A stretch of DNA of 64,000 nucleotides, from assembly GCA_035695105.1 (NCBI GenBank), contig DASSEV010000048.1:72390-136389 (forward strand), given 5' to 3'. Shown in pieces: positions 41,366-49,181 of the stretch. Each line of letters starts with the position of its first letter. The stretch's first letter is position 1. Below the pieces are notes generated by a model. That model was not told where the DNA came from, searched no databases, and saw only the letters and a program-made list of their open reading frames with translations. This DNA comes from JAICYJ01 sp035695105. Its GTDB lineage: Bacteria; Actinomycetota; Thermoleophilia; Gaiellales; JAICJC01. The position numbers were made by a program, and so were the translations under genes.

Positions 41366-41671
41366 AACCAGCTCGCACACGAGCTCAGGCAACCGCTCGC
41401 TCAGGACCGACCGGGCGACGACCTTCGCGAACCCCGCCTTGCGGGCGCTCCGCAGCGCCTGGGGATCGGTGTGCTGCCCGAATCCCAGCACCGGCACGCC
41501 GGGGAACCTGGCGAGCACGTCGGCCGGGTCGGTGCGGTTGACGTCGGCGATGACGAGGTCGGGCGGCGGGCCGCCCGGCTTCGCGATCACCTCGTGCCCG
41601 CTCGCGATCAGCATCGCGTCGATCTTGCCCCGGAAGAACAGGTCGACGCCGGCCAGCTGGACGACGCTCAC
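41354..41671 (-). CDS. Small receiver-like (degenerate REC) protein at end of cytochrome-maturation operon
   Basis: A 105-residue protein with alternating alpha/beta units like a response-regulator receiver: DAMLIASGHEVIAKPGGPP, DLVIADVNRTDPADVLARF (Asp after beta 3), VPVLGFGQHTDPQALRSARK and AGFAKVVARSVLSERL. The acidic cluster and the conserved Lys are imperfect, so phosphorylation is doubtful. The GTG start overlaps the ccdA stop. The last residues, VPDD, and the stop are encoded by the terminal repeat of the adjacent element, so the original C terminus may have been altered. Confidence 0.65.
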   Translation of the reverse strand: MSVVQLAGVDLFFRGKIDAMLIASGHEVIAKPGGPPPDLVIADVNRTDPADVLARFPGVPVLGFGQHTDPQALRSARKAGFAKVVARSVLSERLPELVCELVPDD

Positions 41672-42354
41672 AGCGTCTCCGTCACGTGGTTCACCCAGCC
41701 GTTCAGGATGAAGGTGCGGTCGAAGAAGACGAGCAGGCCCGCGGTGACGAGGATCACGCCGCTGGCGAGGCGCACCACGTCGTAGCGGTCGCGCAGCCAG
41801 CGGAAGATGGACATCGTCCTGCCGAGGGCGATCGCGGCCAGGAGGAACGGCAGCGCCAGGCCGGCGGCGTAGGCGGCAAGCAGCCCCGCGGCTCGCGCGG
41901 TCGAGCCCAGCCCGCTCGAGAGCAGCAGCAGCGACGCCAGCACCGGCGTGACGCATGGGGTGAAGCAGAGGGCGAACGCGCCGCCGAGGAGCAGCGGCGA
42001 CCCGGTGCGGCGGGCCGGCTCGACGGCGGGGGCGAGCGATCGCTCGAGCAGGGGCACCGGCAGCAGGCCGAGCATGAACAGCCCCATCGCCACGATCACG
42101 ATGCCGGACAGCTTGGCCAGCTGGTCGCGGTGGCTCGACAGCTCGCCGCCGGCCAGGCCGGCGAGCACGCCCATGATCACGAACACGAGCGAGAAGCCGA
42201 GGACGAACGGCAGCGCCGCGACCAGCGAGCGCCGCGGCCCGCCTGGCCTGATGCCGACGGCCGCGAGGTACGCGGGCACGAGCGGCAGCACGCAGGGAGT
42301 CGCGAACGAGATCAGGCCGGCGCCGAACGCACCTGCTGCCGAGGGGGTGGTCAC
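41668..42354 (-). CDS. ccdA: CcdA-type cytochrome c biogenesis / thiol transporter
   Basis: A 228-residue six-span membrane protein of the DsbD/CcdA family, which passes reducing equivalents from cytoplasmic thioredoxin to extracytoplasmic thiol proteins. The paired redox cysteines are in SFATPCVLPLVPAYLAA (first span) and LCFTPCVTPVLASL (fourth span), each with the family Pro pattern. It starts with GTG overlapping the ccmH stop and ends overlapping the receiver-like gene. With the TlpA-like protein it forms the reduction arm of cytochrome c maturation. Confidence 0.92.
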   Translation of the reverse strand: MTTPSAAGAFGAGLISFATPCVLPLVPAYLAAVGIRPGGPRRSLVAALPFVLGFSLVFVIMGVLAGLAGGELSSHRDQLAKLSGIVIVAMGLFMLGLLPVPLLERSLAPAVEPARRTGSPLLLGGAFALCFTPCVTPVLASLLLLSSGLGSTARAAGLLAAYAAGLALPFLLAAIALGRTMSIFRWLRDRYDVVRLASGVILVTAGLLVFFDRTFILNGWVNHVTETL

Positions 42355-42800
42355 AGCTCCTCGGCCAGCCCGGCATCGATGCGGGCATCCATGCGGTCGT
42401 CGGGCTCATCGGCCGGCGCGTCCGGCGGCCCGCCGCGGCCGCGCGACCAGCGCATCGCCAGGATCACCGCGACCGCACCGCCGCCCAGCAGCACGGCCGC
42501 CGGCGTCAGCCACGCGAGCAGCCCGAAGCCGTGCTGCGGCGGCGCGGCCAGGATCTCCTCGCCGTACTGGGACACCAGGTAGCTCTTGACCCGCTGCTCC
42601 GACCAGCCCTGCGCGTGCTTGGCCGCGATGATGCTGCGGATCCTGTCCGCGGCGGCGGACTGGGACTGGTCGAGCGGCTCATGGCAGACCGGGCACATCA
42701 CCTGGCTCTCGAGATCCGACACCGACCACGACTCGGCGGCGCGAGCCGGCACCGCCAGCAGCAGCGCCGCGGCCACCGCGACCAGCAGCGCGCGCCTCAC
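42351..42800 (-). CDS. ccmH: CcmH/CycL-like cytochrome c maturation protein
   Basis: A 149-residue protein with an N-terminal signal or anchor (ALLVAVAAALLLAVPARAAE), an external domain with the LESQVMCPVCHEPLDQSQS motif (CPVC pair that keeps apocytochrome thiols reduced) and AQGWSEQRVKSYLVSQYGEEIL, then a second membrane span (LLAWLTPAAVLLGGGAVAV) and an acidic tail. The start is the GTG overlapping the tlpA stop; longer frames upstream are spurious. CcmF and CcmC/E were not seen, so other maturation genes must lie elsewhere. Confidence 0.9.
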   Translation of the reverse strand: MRRALLVAVAAALLLAVPARAAESWSVSDLESQVMCPVCHEPLDQSQSAAADRIRSIIAAKHAQGWSEQRVKSYLVSQYGEEILAAPPQHGFGLLAWLTPAAVLLGGGAVAVILAMRWSRGRGGPPDAPADEPDDRMDARIDAGLAEEL

Positions 42801-43345
42801 GCCGGGCTCCCGAGCAGCGGCCGGATCTGCGCCTCGACGTCGGCAGCCGACACCTGGCCGGGGAAGTGGTGCACTACGTGCCCGTTGCGGTCGAGGATGA
42901 AGGTCTCGGGAAAGCCGGTGAGCCCCCAGCGGTTGTAGACGCCGGTGCCGCTGGCATGGACGAGCGGGTACGTGAGGTGGTAGCGCTCGGCGAATGCCCG
43001 GGCGTCGCCCGTGGCGTCTTCCGAATCGACGCCGACCACCGCCAGGCGGTCGCCGTACTTCTGGGAGAGCTCCTCGAGCGCGGGCGCCTCCTCCTTGCAC
43101 GGGTCGCACCAGGAGGCCCAGAAATTCAGCACGACCACCTTGCCGCGGAACGATGACAGCGTGGTATCGCCGCCGCCGCGGATGTTCGCGAGCGTGAAGT
43201 CGGGGGCGACGGGGTGATTGCCGTCCGACAGCTCGGCCGCAACCGAGGTGTGGTTGTCGAGCAGGCTCTTCGCGAACAGGCCGACCAGCGCCAGGAGTAG
43301 GACCACGGCGCCCGCCTGCAGCACTCGTCGCACCGGAACGGCCAC
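42797..43345 (-). CDS. TlpA/ResA/CcmG-like membrane-anchored thiol-disulfide oxidoreductase
   Basis: A 182-residue protein with an N-terminal anchor (LQAGAVVLLLALVGLFAKSL) and an extracytoplasmic thioredoxin fold. The active site is NFWASWCDPCKEEAPAL (CDPC), and the cis-Pro loop is LTGFPETFILDRNG. The family reduces disulfides in apocytochrome c or CcmH, receiving electrons from CcdA, which is encoded two genes later. It heads the operon tlpA-ccmH-ccdA-receiver-like with four-base overlaps throughout. Confidence 0.92.
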   Translation of the reverse strand: MAVPVRRVLQAGAVVLLLALVGLFAKSLLDNHTSVAAELSDGNHPVAPDFTLANIRGGGDTTLSSFRGKVVVLNFWASWCDPCKEEAPALEELSQKYGDRLAVVGVDSEDATGDARAFAERYHLTYPLVHASGTGVYNRWGLTGFPETFILDRNGHVVHHFPGQVSAADVEAQIRPLLGSPA

Positions 43346-43358
43346 GCCTGAAGGGTAT

Positions 43359-44855
43359 CTACTTGCCGTTCCCGCCCGCGGCGGCGTATTGGACGATCAT
43401 CTGATCCGTCAGCCACTCGACCGGCGCGCGGTCGTCGGTGAGCGGGTCGCTGGAGGGGGCCATCGGCGCCGCCTTCTCGGCAAGATCGCGTGCCGGAGCG
43501 AGCGCCGGTGGCAGCGTGGCGAGCCGGGCGGCCAGCTGGGCGCGCGTGAGCGGCTGTGTGAACCCGGCGACGATCACGTTGAAGCTGCCCACCGGCCAGC
43601 TGTAGACGGAGGCGAAGCGGGTCGCCATGGTGCCGCCGATGGCGTCCGGCAGCCGGTTGTCCCCCGGCACGCGCCCCACGTTCGCCATCACGATGCCGCC
43701 GGGATGCAGCCGGCTGATCGCGAGCGACCAGAACTCCTGCGTGGTCAGGTAGAACGGGATGTAGGGCTGGCGGAAGGCGTCGAGGAAGATCGCGTCGTAG
43801 CGGGTGGTGTGCTGCTCGAGGAAGGTGCGACCGTCGGCGCTCGCGACGTGCACGCGCGGGTTGTCGCCGAGGCCGAAGTACCGCCGGCCGACGCTGGTCA
43901 CCTCGGGATCCAGCTCGATCCCCTGGATGTTGACCGCCGGCCAGTAGGTGCCGTAGGCGCGCCCGACCGTGCCCCCCGCGTAGCCGATCATCGCCAGGCT
44001 CCGGAAGCTGCCGCCGTGCAGCGCCGGGGCGAGCAGGAACTGATCCCAGTAGCCGCCGGTCAGCACCTGGTTGGGCCGCCAGATCGAGTGGTCGGCCCAA
44101 CCCTCGTTGAGGTGCAGGATGCGGGTGCCGTCGGACTGCTGGACGACCTGGATGAACTGGTAGGGCGATTCGGCCTCGAAGATGACGCCCTGCCCGGGCT
44201 TGATCAGGCCGGGCGGCAGCAGCGCCAGCGCCCCGATCACGATCGGGGCGAGCAGGTAGCGGCGGCCGAGTGCGGGCACGGCGACCAGCGCGAGCAGCGC
44301 CGCGGTCGCGAGCATGGTGCGCCGGGTGCCGATCGAGGGGATCAGCACGACGACGGGCAGGAACGTGCCGAGGATGCTGCCCGCGGTGGAGAGCGCGTAC
44401 ATCCTCCCGGCCACCTCGCCGGCCTGCTCGATGCGGGTCACGCCCAGCCGCACGGCGAACGGCGAGGCCATGCCGAGCAGCGTGATCGGCACGGAGAAGA
44501 TCAGCATCGATGCGAAGAACGAGCCCAGGAAGGCGCCCACCGAGGCATCCGCGAACGCCGTCACGGCGCGGTCGAGCAGCGGCCGGGTCAGGAACGGCGT
44601 GACGGCGATGGCCGCTGCCGCGATCAGCATCAGCCGGGCGAGGTAGGGCATCGTCGGGTGGCGGTCGGCGAGGCGGCCGCCGAGGAAGTACCCGGCGCAG
44701 AGGTAGATCAGGATCAGGCCGATGATGTTGGCCCAGATCAGGATCGAGGCGCCGAAGAAGGGGGCGAGCAGGCGAGACGCCGACATCTCCGTCGACATCG
44801 TGGCGGCGCCGGCCACGAACACCAGCGGATACAGCAGGCGGCGACCGCTCGTCAC
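43359..44855 (-). CDS. Spermidine-synthase-like domain fused to membrane domain
   Basis: A 498-residue protein. Residues 1-205 hold about seven membrane spans (LVFVAGAATMSTEMSASRLL, IIGLILIYLCAGYFLGGRLA, SAGSILGTFLPVVVLIPSIG), and residues 220-440 a methyltransferase-like polyamine-synthase fold (LHLNEGWADHSIW, SLAMIGYAGGTVGRAYGTYW, NIQGIELDPEVTSVGRRYFG, YDAIFLDAFRQPYIPFYLTT). The usual polyamine-site acidic motif is altered (YAGGTVGR in place of the GGGxG loop; FLDAF retained), so spermidine synthesis is uncertain. Such fusions are common in bacteria and largely uncharacterised. The start is GTG. Confidence 0.8.
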   Translation of the reverse strand: MTSGRRLLYPLVFVAGAATMSTEMSASRLLAPFFGASILIWANIIGLILIYLCAGYFLGGRLADRHPTMPYLARLMLIAAAAIAVTPFLTRPLLDRAVTAFADASVGAFLGSFFASMLIFSVPITLLGMASPFAVRLGVTRIEQAGEVAGRMYALSTAGSILGTFLPVVVLIPSIGTRRTMLATAALLALVAVPALGRRYLLAPIVIGALALLPPGLIKPGQGVIFEAESPYQFIQVVQQSDGTRILHLNEGWADHSIWRPNQVLTGGYWDQFLLAPALHGGSFRSLAMIGYAGGTVGRAYGTYWPAVNIQGIELDPEVTSVGRRYFGLGDNPRVHVASADGRTFLEQHTTRYDAIFLDAFRQPYIPFYLTTQEFWSLAISRLHPGGIVMANVGRVPGDNRLPDAIGGTMATRFASVYSWPVGSFNVIVAGFTQPLTRAQLAARLATLPPALAPARDLAEKAAPMAPSSDPLTDDRAPVEWLTDQMIVQYAAAGGNGK

Positions 44856-44894
44856 ACCCCGAGTCTAGATGCTCACCCCGCCCGGACGGCGTGC

Positions 44895-45113
44895 CTACTT
44901 GACCGAGCGACCGGCGGAATACGAGCGGCTGAACGGCCGCCACGGCACCCGGTGCCAGGACGTCCCCCGGCACATCGGGCACTCGGGAAGCGCCTTGTAG
45001 ACCGTCACGCCATAGCCGCAACCGGCGCACCGGAACTCGCCCTTCGCCCGCGAGCCGGTCACCCAGCCGGCGGCGTCATCCACGACCTCGAGCCGATTCA
45101 CACTCGACCCCAT
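44895..45113 (-). CDS. Small zinc-ribbon (rubredoxin-like) protein
   Basis: A 72-residue protein with two knuckles, FRCAGCGYGVTVYKALPECP and MCRGTSW (CxxC ... CxMC), forming a rubredoxin-type zinc ribbon, and a basic C terminus (FSRSYSAGRSVK). Small proteins of this kind are frequent in actinobacteria and generally unassigned. The ATG at 45113 was preferred over a longer frame because its N terminus (MGSSVNRLEVVDDAAGW) looks natural and AAGGGTGG precedes it. Confidence 0.7.
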   Translation of the reverse strand: MGSSVNRLEVVDDAAGWVTGSRAKGEFRCAGCGYGVTVYKALPECPMCRGTSWHRVPWRPFSRSYSAGRSVK

Positions 45114-45242
45114 CGCGCACCACCCTTCACCCTGGCCGCCCCATACCCGGCGGCGTGACGGTAGAGTAGCCAGCGCCGAGAACCGGCTCAACAGGAATTT
45201 CCCGCATACGCGCGGATTCGGTTGGTGGGGGACCCATACGCC

Positions 45243-45788
45243 ATGAGCTCCGAGAGCAACGATCCGGATGGGCTGGACGAGCCCGTCGAGCCGTCACCCG
45301 TCTCCACAGCCCGCGTAGGGGTCGATGCGAGCGCCGACCTGGCGGCGGTGCCGCGGTCGGTGTGGATCTCGCTGGGCGGGGCGGTCGTGCTGCTCGCGAG
45401 CGTGTTCGTCAACTGGTACACGCTGACGGTGACCATCGCCGGCCGGTCGGGGAGCAAGAGCGAGAACGGCTGGGACTCCGGATCGGCGGCCAAGATCATC
45501 GCCCTGCTCGCGATCGTCGTCATCGCGGCCTGGCTGGTGGAGGTCTTCGCCGAGGGCGTGACGCTGCCGTTCCCGGCATGGATGGTCGCGGGCGCGGCCG
45601 GCGCGGTCGCGTTGCTGCTGGTGATCTTCAAGGTCGTGTCGAAGCCGGCGAGCGACGAGATCGGGAAGTTCAATGCGCTGGGATTCGGGCACGCGTCGGT
45701 CAGCACGTCGTGGGGCATCTGGCTCGCCCTGCTGGCGTGCATTGCGGTGCTGGCCGGTGCATACATGCGTATGAACGAGCCGGTCTGA
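45243..45788 (+). CDS. Hypothetical four-span membrane protein
   Basis: About 181 residues with an acidic cytoplasmic N terminus (SESNDPDGLDEPVEPS) and four membrane spans (SLGGAVVLLASVFVNWYTL, IIALLAIVVIAAWLVEVFA, AWMVAGAAGAVALLLVIFKV, GIWLALLACIAVLAGAYM). The short external loop between spans 1 and 2 (TVTIAGRSGSKSENGWDSG) is polar. It resembles unassigned actinobacterial integral membrane proteins. The ATG at 45243 is preferred; an upstream in-frame start adds seven residues. Confidence 0.75.
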   Translation: MSSESNDPDGLDEPVEPSPVSTARVGVDASADLAAVPRSVWISLGGAVVLLASVFVNWYTLTVTIAGRSGSKSENGWDSGSAAKIIALLAIVVIAAWLVEVFAEGVTLPFPAWMVAGAAGAVALLLVIFKVVSKPASDEIGKFNALGFGHASVSTSWGIWLALLACIAVLAGAYMRMNEPV

Positions 45789-45810
45789 TCGCGGGATTAG
45801 ACTGGCAGCC

Positions 45811-46365
45811 GTGACGACCACGAAGGCCACGCTCAAGCCGTACCTGACCGAGATCCGCGACTGGGTGTCGCAGGGCATGACCGACGTCTGGATCGCCCAC
45901 CGGCTGAACTCGACGCCGGCGAGCATCTCGGCGTTCCGGTCGCAGCACGGGATCCTGCGGCGCGACGTGCCGGGAGAGGTGCTGAGCGGCGAGGCGCCGC
46001 CGCCCGTGATCCCGCCCGACGCCGACGAGCCGCAGCCTGAGGCGAAGCCGCGCAGGCGGTCGCGCGGCGGGCGCAAGAAGGCTGCCGAGCCCGCGACCGT
46101 GGGGTCGGCGCCCGCAGCTGAGGCTGCGGAGCCGAACGGCGAGGGCACGGCCAAGCGGCGGCGGCGCGGCGGCCGCGGCCGTGGCAAGAGGCTCCCAACC
46201 TACGAGGCGGTGCTCGACACCGGCGAGGAGGGCTACGGCTTCTGGATGGACGGCGCCGTTCGGGACGATGCCGTGTTCGCGGAGCACTGGGCGCAGCGGC
46301 GCGCGATCGTCGTCAAGGTCGAGGCCGACCAGATCATCATCAGGCCCGCCGAGAACGCCGAGTAG
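45811..46365 (+). CDS. Putative DNA/RNA-binding protein: HTH-like head, basic RG-rich linker, C-terminal domain
   Basis: A 184-residue protein starting at GTG. Residues 1-55 look like a helix-turn-helix (LKPYLTEIRDWVSQGMTDVW, IAHRLNSTPASISAFRSQHG). The middle is low-complexity, with basic clusters KPRRRSRGGRKKAAE and AKRRRRGGRGRGKRLP separated by an Ala/Pro/Glu stretch, typical of nucleic-acid-binding tails. The last 55 residues form a compact domain (TYEAVLDTGEEGYGFWMDGA, AIVVKVEADQIIIRPA). No named family. It abuts the convergent gene at 46366 without intergenic DNA. Confidence 0.7.
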   Translation: MTTTKATLKPYLTEIRDWVSQGMTDVWIAHRLNSTPASISAFRSQHGILRRDVPGEVLSGEAPPPVIPPDADEPQPEAKPRRRSRGGRKKAAEPATVGSAPAAEAAEPNGEGTAKRRRRGGRGRGKRLPTYEAVLDTGEEGYGFWMDGAVRDDAVFAEHWAQRRAIVVKVEADQIIIRPAENAE

Positions 46366-46677
46366 TCAGGGGCGGTAGTCCGACGCGCCGCGCGCGAAGC
46401 GCGCGAAGGCCGCGTCACCGACGATCGTGAGGTCGTGCGCCCACACCTGGTCGGTGGTGCGCTGGGCGACGAGGCGCGTCCAGGAAGCGCTCTGCTCGTA
46501 CTCGCGGGCTAGCCGCTCGAGCGTGAAGGTCTGGCCGACGCGACGGTTCAGCTCGGCGACGATCTCGTCGACGACGGCCCGGTAGACGGCCTCGCGGGCG
46601 GGCGGCACGTCCAGCGACTCGAGCCTGCGCAGCCCGGCGTCCCACTCCATGAGGGCGAGGTCGACGGTCGTGCTCAC
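46366..46677 (-). CDS. Hypothetical protein downstream of DUF501
   Basis: A 103-residue mostly helical protein (LALMEWDAGLRRLESLDVPP, YRAVVDEIVAELNRRVGQTF, LEREYEQS-like LAREYEQSASWTRLVAQRT, DAAFARFARGASDYRP). The GTG start overlaps the DUF501 stop (GTGA), so it is the last gene of the eno-pyk-ftsB-DUF501 run. I recognise no family. The position in a cell-division/glycolysis operon is conserved-looking but does not define a role. Confidence 0.7.
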   Translation of the reverse strand: MSTTVDLALMEWDAGLRRLESLDVPPAREAVYRAVVDEIVAELNRRVGQTFTLERLAREYEQSASWTRLVAQRTTDQVWAHDLTIVGDAAFARFARGASDYRP

Positions 46678-47159
46678 GCGCTGCAGCACCCTCCGGCCGG
46701 GTAGAGCGGCCAAGCCTCGTCGAGGATGGCGGCGCCGAGGGCGTAGTCCGGCTCGGCCAGGGCGAAGGCGGCGTGGGCATGCAGGCACTTGACGGCGCCG
46801 TCGTGCGCGGTGCCGCCGATGCCGAGCGTGAGCGAGGCGCCACCGTCGGCCATGGTCGCGGCGGGCCGTCGCAGCTGCCGCTGGCGGGCGGCGCCCCAGG
46901 CGTAGGAGGCGGCGGCATCGCCGCCGGCGGCGACGAGCCGCTCGTAGCGGCCGACACCGCCCGCATCCTCGAGCGCACCGACCGCGGCGACGGCGCTGGG
47001 GCAGGTCAGGTAGTAGGTGGTGGGAAAGGGCGCGCCATCGTCCAGGTAGCCATCCTGCTCGACGACGGCAGGCGCGCCGTACGGGCAGCGAGCAGCCACG
47101 CGGCGCACGCCGCGCGGCGCGCGGCGCAGCTGGCGCTCGACGATGGCGAGGTCGTCCAT
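46674..47159 (-). CDS. DUF501 protein
   Basis: A 161-residue protein of the DUF501 family, known mainly from actinobacteria next to eno and ftsB. Family features are VAARCPYGAPAVVEQDGYL near the start, PFPTTYYLTCPSAVAAVGAL, and GIGGTAHDGAVKCLHAHAAF with conserved Cys and His residues, which suggest a metal site. The biochemical role is unknown. It ends overlapping the downstream helical-protein gene. About 256 non-coding bases, with no recognised element, separate it from ftsB. Confidence 0.88.
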   Translation of the reverse strand: MDDLAIVERQLRRAPRGVRRVAARCPYGAPAVVEQDGYLDDGAPFPTTYYLTCPSAVAAVGALEDAGGVGRYERLVAAGGDAAASYAWGAARQRQLRRPAATMADGGASLTLGIGGTAHDGAVKCLHAHAAFALAEPDYALGAAILDEAWPLYPAGGCCSA

Positions 47160-47415
47160 TCACTCAGGGTAGCCGCGAGCCGAACGGCGCCAACAGCGCA
47201 ACGGCCGATTTCACGCTCTTGCGACCAACGGGCTGCGCCGGATCCCTCACGGCCAGGTGCACCCCACCGTGACGGTGCCCAAGTCACACCAGATGGGCGT
47301 GACGTTTGCGCACGACAACCGTCACCCGAACTCGGCATGGTTGCCGGGCAGGCTCGTCAAACCCAATTATTGGAGACCAAGCCTGTCCGGCCGCGTGTGA
47401 CCGGTGCGTGCGACT

Positions 47416-47736
47416 TCAGCCGCAATGGGACGTCGTCTCGGGAATGTCTCGAATCACCAACGGGTGCTCGTTCGGGAAGATGAACCCGCACGCCCGCGCC
47501 ATGATCTCGATCTTCGCCGTCGTGCCGAGCGCTGCGCTCTCCGCCACCAGCCGGTCGTGATCCTTCCTCAGCGCCGCCAGCTGCGCGTTCTCGTCTCGCA
47601 CCCGGCTGCTCGACGCCAGGTACTTCTGCACCGGGCTCACGTACAGCGCGGCCATCAGCAGCAGCACCGACACCGCCGCCGCCCGGCGAAACGAGAACGG
47701 GCGGCGGTCGCGTCCCTTCAGTCGTACGGACCCCAC
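47416..47736 (-). CDS. ftsB: Septum formation initiator FtsB/DivIC family protein
   Basis: A 106-residue bitopic membrane protein: basic N terminus (RLKGRDRRPFSFRRA), one span (AAVSVLLLMAALYVSPV, about 20-38), then a coiled coil (SSRVRDENAQLAALRKDHDR, LVAESAALGT) and a short tail with EIMARACGFIFPNEHPLVI. This layout and the place after eno and pyk are diagnostic for the divisome FtsB/DivIC subunit. The start codon GTG at 47736 gives a normal length; the longer open frame upstream overlaps pyk and is not used. Confidence 0.88.
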   Translation of the reverse strand: MGSVRLKGRDRRPFSFRRAAAVSVLLLMAALYVSPVQKYLASSSRVRDENAQLAALRKDHDRLVAESAALGTTAKIEIMARACGFIFPNEHPLVIRDIPETTSHCG

Positions 47737-47768
47737 GGCACCCCGCTTCGACGTCGCAGGCCGAACTC

Positions 47769-49181
47769 CTACTCCATCGTTCGCACGAGAATGTGATCCG
47801 TCGACCCGGGCAGGTTCAGCCGCGTCCCGCCCGTCAGCACGACCCTGTCCCCCGCCTCGGCGAGGCCGCTGCCGCGGATTGCCTCGGCCACCCTGTGCCA
47901 CAGATCCTCGATCGAGTCGGCGTCGGCGGTCACGAGCGGCACGACCGCCCAGTCGAGCGCCAGCTGCTGCAGCACGTGGGCGTACGGGCTGGCCGCCACG
48001 ATCGGCCGGTTCGGCCGGAACCGCGACACCTGCCGCGCCGTCGAGCCGGACTGCGTCGGCACGGCGATCACCGGCGCGCCCAGCTCCTCCGCGATGTCGC
48101 ACGCGGCGTGCGACAGGATCGATGCCATCTCGCCGTCCCGCCGTAGCGTCGGATCGTGGTAGGTCAGCGACGGCTCCACCGCCCGCGCGATGCGATTCAT
48201 CACCGCCACCGCCTCGAGCGGGTAGCGGCCGACCGCCGTCTCGCCCGACAGCATCAGCGCGGAGGTGCCGTCGAGCACCGCGTTCGCCACGTCCGACGCC
48301 TCCGCCCGGGTGGGCTCCGGCTGGCTGATCATCGACTCGAGCATCTGCGTCGCCGTGATCACCGTGCGCCCAGCCTCGCGTGCCGTCCTGATGATCAGCT
48401 TCTGCACCAGCGGCACGTCGGCGACGCCGATCTCCACCCCCAGGTCGCCGCGCGCCACCATCACCGCGTCCGAGGCCGCCACGATCGCTTCCAGATCGGC
48501 GACGGCTTCGGCCTTCTCGATCTTCGCGATCACCCGCGCGCTCGACCGCGCCGTCGCGATCCGGTCACGCAGGTCGATCACGTCCTGCGCTCGCCGCACG
48601 AACGACAGCGCGACGTAATCGACCCCCTCGCCCAGCGCGAAGTCGAGGTCGGCCAGATCCTTCTCGGTCAGCGACGGGATCGGAAGCGGCGTCCCGGGCA
48701 GATTGACTCCCTTGCCCGACGAGATCAGCCCGCCCAGCTCGACCCTCGTCTCAACCCGGCTGCCGTCGACCGCCTCCACCCGCACGCGCACGCGGCCGTC
48801 GTCGATCAGCAGCTCGGCGCCCGGCTGCACCACCGTGGCCAGGCCGGGGAACGTCACCTCGAGGTCGCCCGGGCCGCCCTCGCCGGAGGCCGACAGGAAC
48901 AGCCTGTCGCCGGCGTTCACGGCGCGGGGCTCCGGCAGGTCGCCGATCCGGATCTTCGGCCCCTGCAGGTCGGCGATCACCGCCAGCGGCCGCCCGATCA
49001 CCTGCTGCGCCCGCCGCACCGCCTGCACCACCGCGCGGTGGTCGTCGCGCGACCCGTGCGAGAAGTTCAGCCGCGCGGCGTCCATGCCCGCCCACGCCAG
49101 CCGCTCCACGAACTCCGGCGCACGCGACGACGGCCCGATCGTGCAGACGATCTTCGTCCGGCGCGTGATCGGCGGCGTCAT
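47769..49181 (-). CDS. pyk: Pyruvate kinase
   Basis: A 470-residue glycolytic enzyme making pyruvate and ATP from phosphoenolpyruvate and ADP. Motifs: TKIVCTIGPSSRAPEFVERL, MDAARLNFSHGSRDDH, IADLQGPKIRIG, VIAKIEKAEAVADLEAIV (catalytic Lys), MVARGDLGVEIGVADVPLVQ, TATQMLESMISQPEPTRAE and LMLSGETAVGRYPLEAV. The C-terminal allosteric domain ends with TGGTRLNLPGSTDHILV. The ATG overlaps the eno stop (ATGA), so consecutive steps of lower glycolysis are translationally coupled. Confidence 0.96.
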   Translation of the reverse strand: MTPPITRRTKIVCTIGPSSRAPEFVERLAWAGMDAARLNFSHGSRDDHRAVVQAVRRAQQVIGRPLAVIADLQGPKIRIGDLPEPRAVNAGDRLFLSASGEGGPGDLEVTFPGLATVVQPGAELLIDDGRVRVRVEAVDGSRVETRVELGGLISSGKGVNLPGTPLPIPSLTEKDLADLDFALGEGVDYVALSFVRRAQDVIDLRDRIATARSSARVIAKIEKAEAVADLEAIVAASDAVMVARGDLGVEIGVADVPLVQKLIIRTAREAGRTVITATQMLESMISQPEPTRAEASDVANAVLDGTSALMLSGETAVGRYPLEAVAVMNRIARAVEPSLTYHDPTLRRDGEMASILSHAACDIAEELGAPVIAVPTQSGSTARQVSRFRPNRPIVAASPYAHVLQQLALDWAVVPLVTADADSIEDLWHRVAEAIRGSGLAEAGDRVVLTGGTRLNLPGSTDHILVRTME

